The notes: generated from the letters alone by a model not told the origin. A stretch of 64,000 bases of DNA from JAUWGC01 sp963753055 (GCA_963753055.1 CAVWAP010000001.1:1054001-1118000), one strand, 5' to 3'; counted from the stretch's first letter, positions 15,487 through 26,400 are shown. Made by a program: numbers and translations.

Positions 15487-16812
15487 TTATCCGGAAGCAG
15501 GATGGTCCTCACGGAATTTCTTGAGGCGGTATTCAAGGTCAGGAAATTGTTCTCGCTTAACCAGGGAGACACATGCCCTGATACCTTCGAGTCTTTCACT
15601 TCCAGTTATTGCAAGGGATATTGCACTGATTCCATAATAAATCAACTCACTGAGCAAGTCCTCTCCGGTAAAACCTGGATAGGCAAAGGTGAAGTAAAAC
15701 CCGTCTGCAATTGGTTCACCTTCATCTTTATCATAGACTATGTAGAAGCTGTTATCAGTGAATAATTTTTTCATGATTTTTGCCTTCTCACCGTATTCCC
15801 TGACAACTTCTGTAAAGTTGAATGCTCCATCGTTTGCAGCTTTCAGGATGGCTGCCAGGGCATACTGGGCTGAATGCGCAGTGCCGGAGCTTATTGAATA
15901 TATAGATCCAAAGATCATTGCCTTGCCAAATAAATCAGAAACATAATACCTGAGTAAATCCGTTGACTGCCTTTTGTAGAGCTTATCTGAGATCAGCATC
16001 ATGCCAATACGCTGACCGGCATAGCTGAAAGCCTTGGAGCTTGAAATAAGGAGGATGTAATTATCGGTATATTGACTTACTGAAGGTTGGTATGGTGCCT
16101 GACCAGGAATGGAATAGTCTTTTCTGAAATCCATTCCGAAATATGCCAGGTCTTCAATAACAATTACGTCGTATTTATCAGCCAGGCTGGCAATGATTTG
16201 CAATTCCTTCTCCGTAAAACAGATCCAGGAAGGATTATTAGGATTGGAATATAAGAGACAGGAAATATTTCCCTTCTGAAGATAGGATTCCAGCTTGTCT
16301 TTCAGTTTGTCACCGCGATAATCATAGACGTCAAATGATTCGAAGTTGATACCCAGAACTTTATGTTGTTGTTTATGAACTGGAAACCCAGGGTCAAGGA
16401 ATAAAGTAGTGGTTTTGTCTTTATTTAACCGGCTAATAGTCATAAATGACGCGAATCCCCCCATCATGGAACCAACAGTTGGGACACAGCCTTCCGGGTC
16501 AACATCAATATTTAAAAATAGCTTTGCAAACCTGGATATTTCATTCTTTAGGGGCCTTATCCCAAAAATATCGGGATAGATCGCTGCAACCCCTTTTCTG
16601 AGGGCTTCAATCTCGGCTTCAACACCTATTTGTGTTGGAGGCAGGCCTGGGATCCCCATCTCCATCCTGATAAATTTATCACCAGTTTCCTGTTCAATTG
16701 TATCAACCAGCTTTTTTATTTCCCTGATTGATGCTTTTCCAACACTCTTTAGTCCGCTGGCTTCAATTTTCCGCTTAACTACTTCAAAATTAATCGGGGT
16801 ATCCTTCATCAT
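15487..16812 (-). CDS. Class I/II PLP-dependent aminotransferase
   Basis: About 441 residues, fold type I. The PLP lysine is Lys260 in SSSKAFSYAGQRIG; SNPNNPSWICFT and the aspartate region IVIEDLAYFGMDF are the other cofactor contacts. It transfers the amino group of an amino acid to a 2-oxoacid; the donor is unknown. I chose the ATG at 16812 because AAAGGAAT lies just before it; ATGs at 16824 and 16809 are alternatives. It lies between the outer-membrane barrel gene and the oxidoreductase genes. That position suits production of the 2-oxoacids that the oxidoreductase consumes. Confidence 0.9.
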   Translation of the reverse strand: MMKDTPINFEVVKRKIEASGLKSVGKASIREIKKLVDTIEQETGDKFIRMEMGIPGLPPTQIGVEAEIEALRKGVAAIYPDIFGIRPLKNEISRFAKLFLNIDVDPEGCVPTVGSMMGGFASFMTISRLNKDKTTTLFLDPGFPVHKQQHKVLGINFESFDVYDYRGDKLKDKLESYLQKGNISCLLYSNPNNPSWICFTEKELQIIASLADKYDVIVIEDLAYFGMDFRKDYSIPGQAPYQPSVSQYTDNYILLISSSKAFSYAGQRIGMMLISDKLYKRQSTDLLRYYVSDLFGKAMIFGSIYSISSGTAHSAQYALAAILKAANDGAFNFTEVVREYGEKAKIMKKLFTDNSFYIVYDKDEGEPIADGFYFTFAYPGFTGEDLLSELIYYGISAISLAITGSERLEGIRACVSLVKREQFPDLEYRLKKFREDHPASG

Positions 16813-16854
16813 TATTCCTTTCATTAATATGCAAGTCAAATATAAAACTTATTA

Positions 16855-18093
16855 TTAAAAGAAATAGAAAACAGCGAGCAATAATCTGAAATTACCAACC
16901 ATTTCCGATTCCTCAATTTTCCCATATATATCCGGATCCCCATAAAATGCGGCAGTGTATTCAAACTCGCCGGCCAGTAGTAGTTTGTTGAAATGAAACT
17001 GGAGCCTGGGGGATATCCTGTAGGTATACTCAATATCATTACCCCGGCTATAAAAGTTTCTTGCAATGGGAGCCTTATACCCTAAGTTTTTGGCTGCCCC
17101 GACAAATAGCCCATACCTCATGGTCTTTCCTTTAGACACAAGGTCAAACCAGCTGGATATCTGCTCAGTATTTGCATAGGTGATCCTGTTTGCAGCTGTG
17201 TCAACCATATCCTCAATATATCCACCAAGCATGATATGTTCTGTCATGTTTTGCCCCCAGATAATCTGCCATTTAAAATCTATTTTGGAAGTGGATATTT
17301 TCATGAAGGCAGTCGCTGCCAGTGAATGGACTTTATCACTGGACTTAGAAGTAATCCCTGGTGTGAGCTCCACCGAAAGGCGGGGCAATAATTGCTTATA
17401 ATCAATACCAGCACCAAATAAATGACCATTTTTTTGATGGTACTGAACCTGGAGATCAAAGTTGGGTACAGCTGCATTGATAAGGTAAATGGCATTCCGG
17501 CCCAGTGGCCCGAAATTGGCAAATTCGATCTGGGATGCAGCGACAGCAACAAGCTTTAGCCTTCCAAAGGATTGCTCGACCCTGACCTGGTTGTGCCTGG
17601 AAAATGGATGGTAGGGGGCACCAAGATTAAGTGATATTGTCGCAGGCCTTGCCTCCGGTATAAACATGGGATGCCAGTACAAGCCTACCAGGACTTCAGT
17701 TCGTTTCCATTGGAATTTCATCCATCCCTCTCTCAGGCGCAGGCCATTGAGATCCAGGTCATTCACACCAGTAAAATCCACTTCAATCAAGCCGGTAGTT
17801 GTGGCTCCCAGCACATCTGGTGCAGTTATTTGGGTCCGGAGCCTTGTAGTCATTGCTGCCTGGTTAAAGCTGGCTTTCTTGTTAATGTCCTTTCCCTCGG
17901 CATCATAAACAGCCCTGCTTGGGTATAGAGCAAACATATTTGCCCTGGCTCCAGCGATTTGCCTGGTGTCTGAAAATAGCTGAGCATTCAGGAAACCGGA
18001 TAGTTTCAGTTGCCAGTTGTTGCTTTCTTTCTGTCCCAGGATGTGGGTGATCTGAAGAATCAGCAATAAGCCGGTAATCACTATTCTTTTCAA
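16855..18093 (-). CDS. Outer-membrane beta-barrel (porin-like) protein
   Basis: 412 residues with a signal peptide (MKRIVITGLLLILQITHILG before QKESNN) and alternating hydrophobic/polar strands ending in an aromatic residue (LLLAVFYFF), as expected for a barrel inserted by BAM. I do not recognise a named family. The start is a TTG at 18093, one base after the symporter stop, and no ATG is available near it; the signal peptide supports it. Tight coupling to a Na+ symporter and an acyl-CoA synthetase suggests it lets the substrate or product cross the outer membrane. Confidence 0.75.
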   Translation of the reverse strand: MKRIVITGLLLILQITHILGQKESNNWQLKLSGFLNAQLFSDTRQIAGARANMFALYPSRAVYDAEGKDINKKASFNQAAMTTRLRTQITAPDVLGATTTGLIEVDFTGVNDLDLNGLRLREGWMKFQWKRTEVLVGLYWHPMFIPEARPATISLNLGAPYHPFSRHNQVRVEQSFGRLKLVAVAASQIEFANFGPLGRNAIYLINAAVPNFDLQVQYHQKNGHLFGAGIDYKQLLPRLSVELTPGITSKSSDKVHSLAATAFMKISTSKIDFKWQIIWGQNMTEHIMLGGYIEDMVDTAANRITYANTEQISSWFDLVSKGKTMRYGLFVGAAKNLGYKAPIARNFYSRGNDIEYTYRISPRLQFHFNKLLLAGEFEYTAAFYGDPDIYGKIEESEMVGNFRLLLAVFYFF

Positions 18094-18094
18094 A

Positions 18095-19531
18095 TCAATA
18101 TCGTTCTTTTGGTTGAAAAGCTATGCTGATGATAGGATTGGCCGCAAGGGAGACGATCATACCAATTGCTCCTGCCTCAGGAGAGCTGAAACCATATAAA
18201 TATAAACCTATGCAGGCAGCCAGTCCGATAATTGCTGATCCCATTCCACCATAGCGGTTGGCTTTCTTCCAGATGAGTCCCCATATGAATGGTCCAAGGA
18301 AAAAGGATCCTATTGCACCCCAGCTGATTCCCAGTATTGCTACTATAGTATCGGGGTTTATATATGCCAGTACGACAGACAGGAGGACAAAGAATGCACT
18401 TGCATAACGCATCAGGGAGGTCAATCGTTTATCAGATGCCTCCGGGTTTATAAATCCATGATAAAAATCTTTCGCCAGTGATGAACTCGATATCAGCACA
18501 AGAGCGGCCAGGGTCGACATGGAGGCTGAGAGGATCAACAGCAGGATAACGACTGACAGGGATTCCGGGATAACGTTGGCGAGGAGCTCCGGCATTAATC
18601 GGTCATAGGCAGGTTGACCGTTATTAAATGCACCCGGATTAGCTTCCGGGCTTAAAAATATCCTGGTAGTGGAACCAATGAAGTATGCTACACCCCCGAT
18701 GAGAAGTGCAAAAAATGTTGAAGCAAACATGCCAATCCTGATAGATCTTCTGTCACGGATGGCATAAAACTTCTGGATCAGCTGCGGCATGGCGAAAGGA
18801 GCAATGCTTGTCAGGATAATTAATGACAGCAGGGGCCACCATCCGGGAGGGCCGATAACTTCTGTTAAACCGGGATCAACTTCCTGCAAGGACTGTGTAA
18901 TGTTGGCAATTCCGCCACCTTTATCTAAGGTGCTGATGAAAAGGATGATAACACCCACTATCATGATGATCCCGAAGATCAGGTCAATCATAGCCATCGA
19001 CTTGTAACCCCCAAGGACAAGGTAAATTGAAGTGAGCAGGCCCATGAAGACCAGCGCATGCCAGTATTCGATGCCGAAGTTGGATGTGAACAGGTAGGAA
19101 AGACCCATGAAGACAGCAGCCGAGTATGGGATGAGGAAGATAAAAATCACAATTGAGGATAATAGCTTGAATGGCTTGCTTTGATATCTTTTCTCAAGGT
19201 ATTCACTGACGGTGGACACCTTATACTTGATTGAGGCTTTCTTGATGAGCCAGCCAAATATTCCCCAAACACACAAAACTCCTACGAGGGCGTTCAATAA
19301 GGCGATCCATAGGCTGGAATAACCAAAGCCCCAACCGATCTTACCTGCGAAGCCGATGAAGAGCACAGCACTGAAATAAGCGGTTCCATAAGAAAAAGCT
19401 GTCATCCATGGTCCAACTTTCCCTCCTCCAAGAAAAAAATCCGAGAATGACTTTGTCCTTTTTAAACCAATGATCCCAACAATGATGATCATCAACGCAT
19501 AAAGCGCAATTACAATGATCTTGATGGTCAT
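18095..19531 (-). CDS. Sodium:solute symporter (SSS family)
   Basis: 478 residues with about 13 membrane helices. The family's N-terminal part reads FSDFFLGGGKVGPWMTAFSY, followed by the conserved STVSEYLEKRY loop and the later SASMSTLAALVLISSSSLAKDF segment around the Na+ site. It imports a solute with Na+. The general shape resembles PanF/PutP-type carriers, but the substrate is not readable. The start codon overlaps the stop of the acyl-CoA synthetase gene (ATGA), and the porin-like gene begins one base after its stop, so the three are translationally coupled. A substrate metabolised to an acyl-CoA, such as an amino acid or organic acid, is the likely cargo. Confidence 0.9.
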   Translation of the reverse strand: MTIKIIVIALYALMIIIVGIIGLKRTKSFSDFFLGGGKVGPWMTAFSYGTAYFSAVLFIGFAGKIGWGFGYSSLWIALLNALVGVLCVWGIFGWLIKKASIKYKVSTVSEYLEKRYQSKPFKLLSSIVIFIFLIPYSAAVFMGLSYLFTSNFGIEYWHALVFMGLLTSIYLVLGGYKSMAMIDLIFGIIMIVGVIILFISTLDKGGGIANITQSLQEVDPGLTEVIGPPGWWPLLSLIILTSIAPFAMPQLIQKFYAIRDRRSIRIGMFASTFFALLIGGVAYFIGSTTRIFLSPEANPGAFNNGQPAYDRLMPELLANVIPESLSVVILLLILSASMSTLAALVLISSSSLAKDFYHGFINPEASDKRLTSLMRYASAFFVLLSVVLAYINPDTIVAILGISWGAIGSFFLGPFIWGLIWKKANRYGGMGSAIIGLAACIGLYLYGFSSPEAGAIGMIVSLAANPIISIAFQPKERY

Positions 19532-21588
19532 GTTTTTTGAATATTTATCCTTGCATCAACTGCAAGTATCCGATCTTTCCTTCCGATGAGGGGGTTCAGG
19601 TCCATCTCGATGATTTCAGGTGCGACCATGACCAGGGCTGAAAGCCTTAAAATAATATCTGCAAATTTTTCCGGGTCAACACCTTCCTGCCCGCGAACAC
19701 CTTCAAGTAGTTTATAGGCTTTCAGATTCTTGATCATCTGTATGGCCTCGTCTTTTGAAAGAGGGGCGAGGCCTGCATGGACATCCTTCAGTACCTCAAT
19801 ATATATTCCTCCCAGGCCAAGAAGTATAAGGTGCCCGAACTTGTCTTCATACTTAGCACCTGCAAATAGCTCAAGGCCGCTGAACATTGGCTGTATAAGT
19901 ACTGCTTCGGCATCTTTAATCTGCATTAGTTCCTGGAAAGCGGATTCAGCATCAGCCTGCTTTTGAATGTCCAGGATAACTCCACCAACATCAGACTTAT
20001 GAACGGGTCCGACAACCTTCATAACTACAGGGAATCCAATTTCCTGGCATGATTGTGAGGCATCATCAATGGTTGATACCACTTTTTCAGGTACCCTGGG
20101 GATACCACATGCATCAAGCAATGCTTGGACCTTATCCGGCATCAGGTATCCGTTATCAGCTTCTTTAATGATCTGTCTTATCCTGAAATGATCCACCTCG
20201 GGAGAATCAGATCTTTCAGTGGCTGGCTTTCCTGAATTCACCACTTTTACAAGTGCTTTTCCGAACTCTACTTCATCGGGAAAGAACACCCAGCCTTTAT
20301 CAATGAAAGCTTTCACTTCTTCCGATGCTGTATGTGTTGAAGGGAGTATGGGATAGATAGGCTTGCTGGATTTCTTCAGTTGGTCAGAAAGGATTTCGTA
20401 CACATCAAAGATCTCTGATAACCCGGGTGTTCCGAATATGACTGCTATCCCATCGATGTCATCGAATTTATGCTCTGCATAATCTAAAATGGTCCCTAGT
20501 TGTTCACCCGTACCCGTGGCAAGGAAGTCAATTGGATTGGACACAGATGATCCGGGAAATAATTCACCAAGCAAGGCATCAGCATCCGGGCCTTTAATTT
20601 CCGGAATTCCTATTCCACCGTCAGACAGTATATCGGTGAGCATGACGGCAGGTCCCCCGGCATGAGTAATGATAGCCATGTTCTTGCCTTTTAGGGGTTT
20701 GTGTAAAAAAATTGATGCTACTGCCACTAGCTCTTCTCTGCCATAGCAACGGACAATACCTGCTTTTTTAAACAGAGCATCGACAGCCACATCTGATGAT
20801 GCCAGTGCACCTGTATGTGAAGAGGCGGCGCGGCTACCTGCTTCAGAAGTCCCCGCTTTGATTGCGGCTATCTTACAACCTTTTCTGATCAGAGATGAGG
20901 CATGCTTGAGCAACAGATCCGGCTTATCTATATTTTCAATGTACATGAGCTTAACTTTAGGGCTCCTTCCCGGATCAAAGGTCTCATCCATGTACTTTAA
21001 TATCTCCTCAACTCCCATTTGCGCACTGTTACCTACAGAAAATACCCTTGCAAATGGCAAGCCTTTCGGAATGCCTGCTTCCATGATGAAACAGGCTGTG
21101 GCGCCCGATCCGGAAATGAAATCACAACCCTCGAGCGTAAGTTTAGGTATCGGCATAGTAAAGACTCCGTGGTATTCGGGAGTCAGGACACCAACACAGT
21201 TCGGACCAATCAATGAACCGACAGCTTGGTTTATCGTCTCGACAATCTGCTCTTCAAGCATTCTACCTTCTTCATTCTCTTCACTGAAGCCTGCTGATAG
21301 AATGATATATCCTTTGGTGTTTTTTTGGTGGGCAAGGATTTCAACAGTCTGTGGAATATATTTTGCGGCGATGGCGATAATTGCCAGGTCGACTTCAGGC
21401 AGGTCAGCAGGATCTTTATAACTTTTTATGCCCTGTACCTCATCTTCTTTAAGGTTAGTGACATAAAGATGGCCTTTAAACCCGCCATCAATTAGATTTT
21501 TCAGTACTTTTCCACCGGGCTTATGGATGTCGTTAGATCCGCCAACAACCACAATACTACCGGGATTGATCAGTTGTTCCGTAACCAT
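19528..21588 (-). CDS. ADP-forming acyl-CoA synthetase (acetate--CoA ligase, fused alpha-beta)
   Basis: 686 residues. It converts acyl-CoA + ADP + phosphate to the free acid + CoA + ATP, or the reverse. Domains in order: CoA-binding Rossmann domain (about 1-130, SIVVVGGSNDIHKPGGKVLK), succinyl-CoA-ligase-like domain (about 145-290) with the phosphorylated His in SSHTGALASSD, a third flavodoxin-like domain (about 300-440), and an ATP-grasp domain (about 460-686, FPVVMKVVGPVHKSDVGGV). The fused form is a single-chain NDP-forming enzyme. With the downstream aminotransferase and ferredoxin oxidoreductase it gives a route that makes ATP from amino-acid carbon skeletons, as in peptide-fermenting archaea. 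Its stop overlaps the symporter start. Confidence 0.93.
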   Translation of the reverse strand: MVTEQLINPGSIVVVGGSNDIHKPGGKVLKNLIDGGFKGHLYVTNLKEDEVQGIKSYKDPADLPEVDLAIIAIAAKYIPQTVEILAHQKNTKGYIILSAGFSEENEEGRMLEEQIVETINQAVGSLIGPNCVGVLTPEYHGVFTMPIPKLTLEGCDFISGSGATACFIMEAGIPKGLPFARVFSVGNSAQMGVEEILKYMDETFDPGRSPKVKLMYIENIDKPDLLLKHASSLIRKGCKIAAIKAGTSEAGSRAASSHTGALASSDVAVDALFKKAGIVRCYGREELVAVASIFLHKPLKGKNMAIITHAGGPAVMLTDILSDGGIGIPEIKGPDADALLGELFPGSSVSNPIDFLATGTGEQLGTILDYAEHKFDDIDGIAVIFGTPGLSEIFDVYEILSDQLKKSSKPIYPILPSTHTASEEVKAFIDKGWVFFPDEVEFGKALVKVVNSGKPATERSDSPEVDHFRIRQIIKEADNGYLMPDKVQALLDACGIPRVPEKVVSTIDDASQSCQEIGFPVVMKVVGPVHKSDVGGVILDIQKQADAESAFQELMQIKDAEAVLIQPMFSGLELFAGAKYEDKFGHLILLGLGGIYIEVLKDVHAGLAPLSKDEAIQMIKNLKAYKLLEGVRGQEGVDPEKFADIILRLSALVMVAPEIIEMDLNPLIGRKDRILAVDARINIQKT

Positions 21589-21620
21589 TCAGCTAACTTT
21601 TGATAGCGAAATTAGGAAAA

Positions 21621-23426
21621 TTAATCCACAATAAAGGAAACAGCTACCGTTCCAATTCCGGCGTTGGCTCCGACCACTGGTGAGATGCTGTCGATGAAGA
21701 CGGGCTCTTTGCCAACAATATCAGTCAGTTGTTTACCATACCACTCTGCGAAAGCTTTTTCTTCAAGATTAGAATAGATTACAGAATATTCCCAGATCTG
21801 GCTGTTTTGTGATACCTCCCTAACAAGTTTCAGGACTTTTTTTATACTGCCCTTACGGCTATAGCTTTTTTCGAAGAGGACTGATTTTCCATTTTTGTCG
21901 ATGGAAATAATTGGCTTTATGTTAAGTAACCGTGCAATAAACCCACGGGTTTTGCTGATTCGTCCACCACGGAGGAAATACTTTAATGATTTGATACTAA
22001 CCAGAATCCTGGTATTATCGATCCATCCTTCCGATGCTTTAACGATCTTGTCATGTGTCATCCCTGATTCAATGGCCTTGGCGAATTTCAAAACCAACAA
22101 GCCCAAGGCCCCCGAAACTGTCTTGGCATCAATAACTGTGATTTTTTTACCAGTCTCCTCACTTACAGATTTGGCTGCAGCAATGCTGTTCTGATAGGTG
22201 CCAGATAATTCCTTGGACAGGTGTACCGCAATTATGGAATCATAATGTGTTGAAAGGTAATTGTATTTGTTGGTAAACTCCATTTTTGTGGGTTGGGATG
22301 TCATGGGTTGATTTTTAGAGCTTACCAGCTTTTGGTAAAATTCATTTGGTGTAATAGTGATTTTATCAAGGTACTGATTCCCGTCAATCTCAATGTTTAT
22401 TGGTATAAGGTGGATCTGATAATGCTCCATTAAAGACTGAGGCATGTCTGCAGTCGAATCTGTAACCAGGGCAATTTTCCATTTACGATTATGGACTATT
22501 TGATCCTGCTGAACCATATCTTCAACCTTCTGGTATTCTATATTGCCATGGGTTGCAAGGTCTTTAAAAAGGGCGGCAGGTTTGTCAGAATGGACATGGA
22601 TGCGCATCTTCTTCAAAGATCCGGCTACAACGATAGAATCACCATGAGACTTTAACATGTTTTTTAACAGCGATCGGTCAAGATTTTCCCCACTGAGCAT
22701 AGCTTCTGTGCAGTACCTGAAGGTGATCTTATCATGAGGGATATCTCCAATATCGGCAGTTAATACTTCCTCCCTTTTCTGGACCATCTTTTTGATTTCA
22801 CCTTTCTTGAAAAATTCCACAATCCCTTCCAGAAACACTACAAATCCTTTAGCGCCGGCATCAACAACATTGGCTTTCTTTAATACTTCCAGCTTTTCCT
22901 TAGTCTCTGCCAGTGATTGCTTAGCCTTTTGGATAGATTCAGTGAACAGGTTCTTGAAACCGTCAACTTTGTCTTTAATAGTGTGCACATATTCAGCCCA
23001 CTCCCTGATTACCGATATCATGGTGCCATCAACAGGCTCATTAATAGCTTCATAAGTGTATTCAACTGCTTTTTGGATAGCGCTTGAAAACTGCTCCACA
23101 TCCATCTTCTCATTTGATTTCATTTCACTACTGAAACCAAGCAAAAACTGGGCGAAGATGATACCTGAATTTCCACGGGCTCCTTGCAAAGCTGCATCAG
23201 CCATGGAATCTGCTGTTTCTTTAAGATTGGATGTTGGTTTTGAGCTGTCGATGATAGACCTGAAAGTTGATGCAAGATTGGTTCCAGTATCAGCATCCGG
23301 AACTGGAAAGACATTGATCTTGTTGATGTAACCCTGGTGATCGAATAGATTATGGGCACCAGCAAGGAAGCTGTAGTAGAATTGCTTACCGGTTAATTCC
23401 TTGACGATTGGAAGAGACTTACTCAA
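21621..23426 (-). CDS. Fused fatty-acid kinase: DAK2 (FakA-like) + DegV (FakB-like)
   Basis: 601 residues combining two proteins that are separate in Firmicutes. Residues about 12-205 are a DAK2 kinase domain with the metal-binding NVFPVPDADTGTNL (Asp44, Asp46) and GARGNSGI. About 230-310 is the FakA C-terminal part (RIHVHSDKP). About 317-601 is a DegV lipid-binding domain (ALVTDSTADMP, TSQPT, ELSGTYQNS). By family knowledge FakB holds a fatty acid while FakA phosphorylates it to acyl-phosphate. The start is a TTG at 23426: an in-frame stop lies just upstream and the next Met is past the ATP site. The stop lies 32 bases before the acyl-CoA synthetase start, so it may share its transcript. Confidence 0.88.
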   Translation of the reverse strand: MSKSLPIVKELTGKQFYYSFLAGAHNLFDHQGYINKINVFPVPDADTGTNLASTFRSIIDSSKPTSNLKETADSMADAALQGARGNSGIIFAQFLLGFSSEMKSNEKMDVEQFSSAIQKAVEYTYEAINEPVDGTMISVIREWAEYVHTIKDKVDGFKNLFTESIQKAKQSLAETKEKLEVLKKANVVDAGAKGFVVFLEGIVEFFKKGEIKKMVQKREEVLTADIGDIPHDKITFRYCTEAMLSGENLDRSLLKNMLKSHGDSIVVAGSLKKMRIHVHSDKPAALFKDLATHGNIEYQKVEDMVQQDQIVHNRKWKIALVTDSTADMPQSLMEHYQIHLIPINIEIDGNQYLDKITITPNEFYQKLVSSKNQPMTSQPTKMEFTNKYNYLSTHYDSIIAVHLSKELSGTYQNSIAAAKSVSEETGKKITVIDAKTVSGALGLLVLKFAKAIESGMTHDKIVKASEGWIDNTRILVSIKSLKYFLRGGRISKTRGFIARLLNIKPIISIDKNGKSVLFEKSYSRKGSIKKVLKLVREVSQNSQIWEYSVIYSNLEEKAFAEWYGKQLTDIVGKEPVFIDSISPVVGANAGIGTVAVSFIVD

Positions 23427-23493
23427 TGTTCAGGGATATTATTTTATAATCTAACAAAGTAAGGAATAAAATGTTTACGAGGCAAATTTCTTT

Positions 23494-26400
23494 CTACCGC
23501 AAGTATTTTCGAATATTTCCTTTGGCCCGCAATATTGTTAGGATAGAAAATTTATCCATTAATGAATTTCTTCTTTCCATAATCTGGTTCATGACCTTCA
23601 TGAGGATTTTCTCTGACAGGAAAAATTCTTCTTTGAGAAATTCTTGCACTTCATCTTCATACCTTTCAATATCATAACCTCGATCCATGGCAACCTGGCC
23701 GGATTCAATGATTTCAATGTATTGTGAAACACGTTTATTAACAGCACTAATGGACTCTCCGAGTTTAACGGAAAGTTCATCAAGGATAAGCTGAATCGGT
23801 TTCAGGTAGTCTTCTTTAATGGTTTGTGTTGCCATCGACCGGAGATGGAAACTATTTGGACGTCGTTTTGTAAACTGATTTTCTTTGAAATTTTCGTAAA
23901 CATCGTGTCTTATTATATCAATTGACTTGACCAGTTTGTCTGGCCTTGATTTTAACTCTCCTATGATCACTTTAATCATATCATTCCAGAGGAAAATGAA
24001 TTTCTTAGAATCAAGATGAGTTAAAATGGCTTTCAGCTGCTTAACATCAGGCCTTGTTTCGGGCTTACCAAATAATTGAATCAGTTTCTGATAGTGTTTG
24101 AGTACCAGGTGATTTGATTTTTCATTGATTCCATTGTACAGGTGAAAAAGATCTGTTCGTAATTCCAGAATTAATTTGTAATTAATCAACTGAAGCTCAT
24201 TTAGCTTATTCAATATTTTCATATTATCATACCATAAGCCAGGTATTTTTGTTATGGTCTCTGGAATCTTGGTGAACTGAAGGTTAGCTTTTTTTCTTCT
24301 GGCAATTAGTCTGTTAGGGTTTACGGTATTGAGATCATTGCTGATTTGCTGAACAATAAAGGATACTTTATTCAAGAGCAATAAATACAATGATTGAAGG
24401 GCGGCTTCGTTAAGTCGCTTATAAGCCTGGTAAAGCTTGTTCATCTTATTGATTTCATCCTGAACAATATCATCGCTTAATCCCTTATCCCTTATAAGTT
24501 TGTCGATCTTAATATGGGATTCTATTGCTGCTTCATTCAGTTTCTGGATTTTTATGATGTATTGAATACTTATCATTCCCCAGTTTTGAAATACTTCATA
24601 AAGTGCATACTGCAACGCTCCATCAAGATGTGCTTCAACCATCCTGGAGTACTTTACATGATATCTTTTCTTAATTCCCAATACCTTGATCAGGAATTTT
24701 CTCCACCCCTTAAACAAGGTGTCCTTTCCTCTATCTTCCTTCAGGAGTTTTAACTCATTCCTGGTGAGTTCAATAGTGATAAGCTCAGGCAAAGGCTTAG
24801 TTATTTCGTCCAGTTGCCTGTTATAATGCTGAATGCCTTTTTGAAGTAAATTTCGTTGATCACGGAAACTGCTTTCATCTAGCTGATTGATAATTTTCGA
24901 TTGACCAGCTATTATTTCAGATTGGATATTAAAAGCAAGTTCTTGCAGGTCAGATTGGTTCTTATCCAATAGCTTTCCATTGAATTTTTTTAGATTGTCC
25001 TCAGTGGCTTCTTTTATCTCATGTATAGGGTGATGATGATAACTAAACAGTTCTTCCAGATAGGAGTTATAAAGCGATTTATTAAGTCCTTTCAGCTTTT
25101 CATAAAGGTTGCGTAAATGCTCAGCTAAGACAGGATGCTTTGGGTAGGTGATTTCGGGTATTTTAATTTCCCTGTTGTTGACTGCATCGATACCTTTTTT
25201 AATGAATTCAGATTTCTCCTGGATAAATGTGCTTTTGATATTACCAATTTCGATCTCTTTGAAGTATGAGGAAGCTTTCATCAGGACCACGGTTCCAATA
25301 TTCTGACATAAATAATTTATATTATCAACATATAATTGTTCCTGCCCTTCCTGAACCTCCGGGATTCCGAGAAATACAAGGTCGGAATTTGAGGACTCTA
25401 CCTGGATGATTTCATGAACAGGCCTTTGTTCAATCTGGTTGTTCATCACTTTGATCTCTGCATCCATCCTCAGCTTCTCCAACACTTTTTCTGCATCCTT
25501 GATCAGTTTTTCCTTTTCATCATTGATCGGGTTGATAATGAGGATTCTGGCCTGTGCATTCTTCCAGTCTTCTGATAACCAAAGGAATTTGATCAATGAT
25601 AGCATCAGCGTACAGTTGTTTCCACCTCCACGGCACCAGATATCGATTACCTGTTTCTTGCCAAAACTCAGGTCTTTGTCGTAGTCGACCATAAGGATGT
25701 TCAGGTCAAGGTCGCTGAGGGTCTTGATCATTCTAACGAATCTGTCTGGGTCCTGGGTCTGTCTTCCCCATCCCATCAATACAGTATTTGGCTCTACCCC
25801 TGAAAATCCATAGGTGCTTGAAATAACCTCAATGCCTTCATAAACATCTTTACATTCATGCTTCCTTGTGAAAAAGCCTTCATCCAAAGCCTTTTCATCA
25901 TTTTCAACAACCTGCTGATGCTTCTTTAAAAGCACCTTTGCTGATTTATTCAATACAAGATCGAAATTGGACAGCAAACCTCGTTTGCCGGCTAAATCTT
26001 TGCCAAGCTGGAGCAGGTGGGGTCTGTTTCCGGAGCCTCCACTGAAGAGGATGATATTAGGCCGCCAGTTTCTTTCTTCAAGTCCCCTGGTTTCAATCCT
26101 TTTTAGGATAGACCTGATGATGGCAGACCATACACTTTGCCATACATCGCCGTAATCAAGTGCGAGTTTTTTTCTTTTGATGTAATAGTAAATTGCCGCC
26201 AGGACTAGCATAGCAACTATCATGGCCACCGTGTCAAGCTTGAACATAACGGCAAAACATGCGATAAAGCCAATAATCCCAATCCACATGGAGATTTTAA
26301 AAGATGGCCTGAAATCGGTGCTGGCCCATTTTTCAAGCGCAAATGCAAGGTTAATGAAGCCATAAGCAGCGATATAGAACATGGTGACAATTGATGCTAC

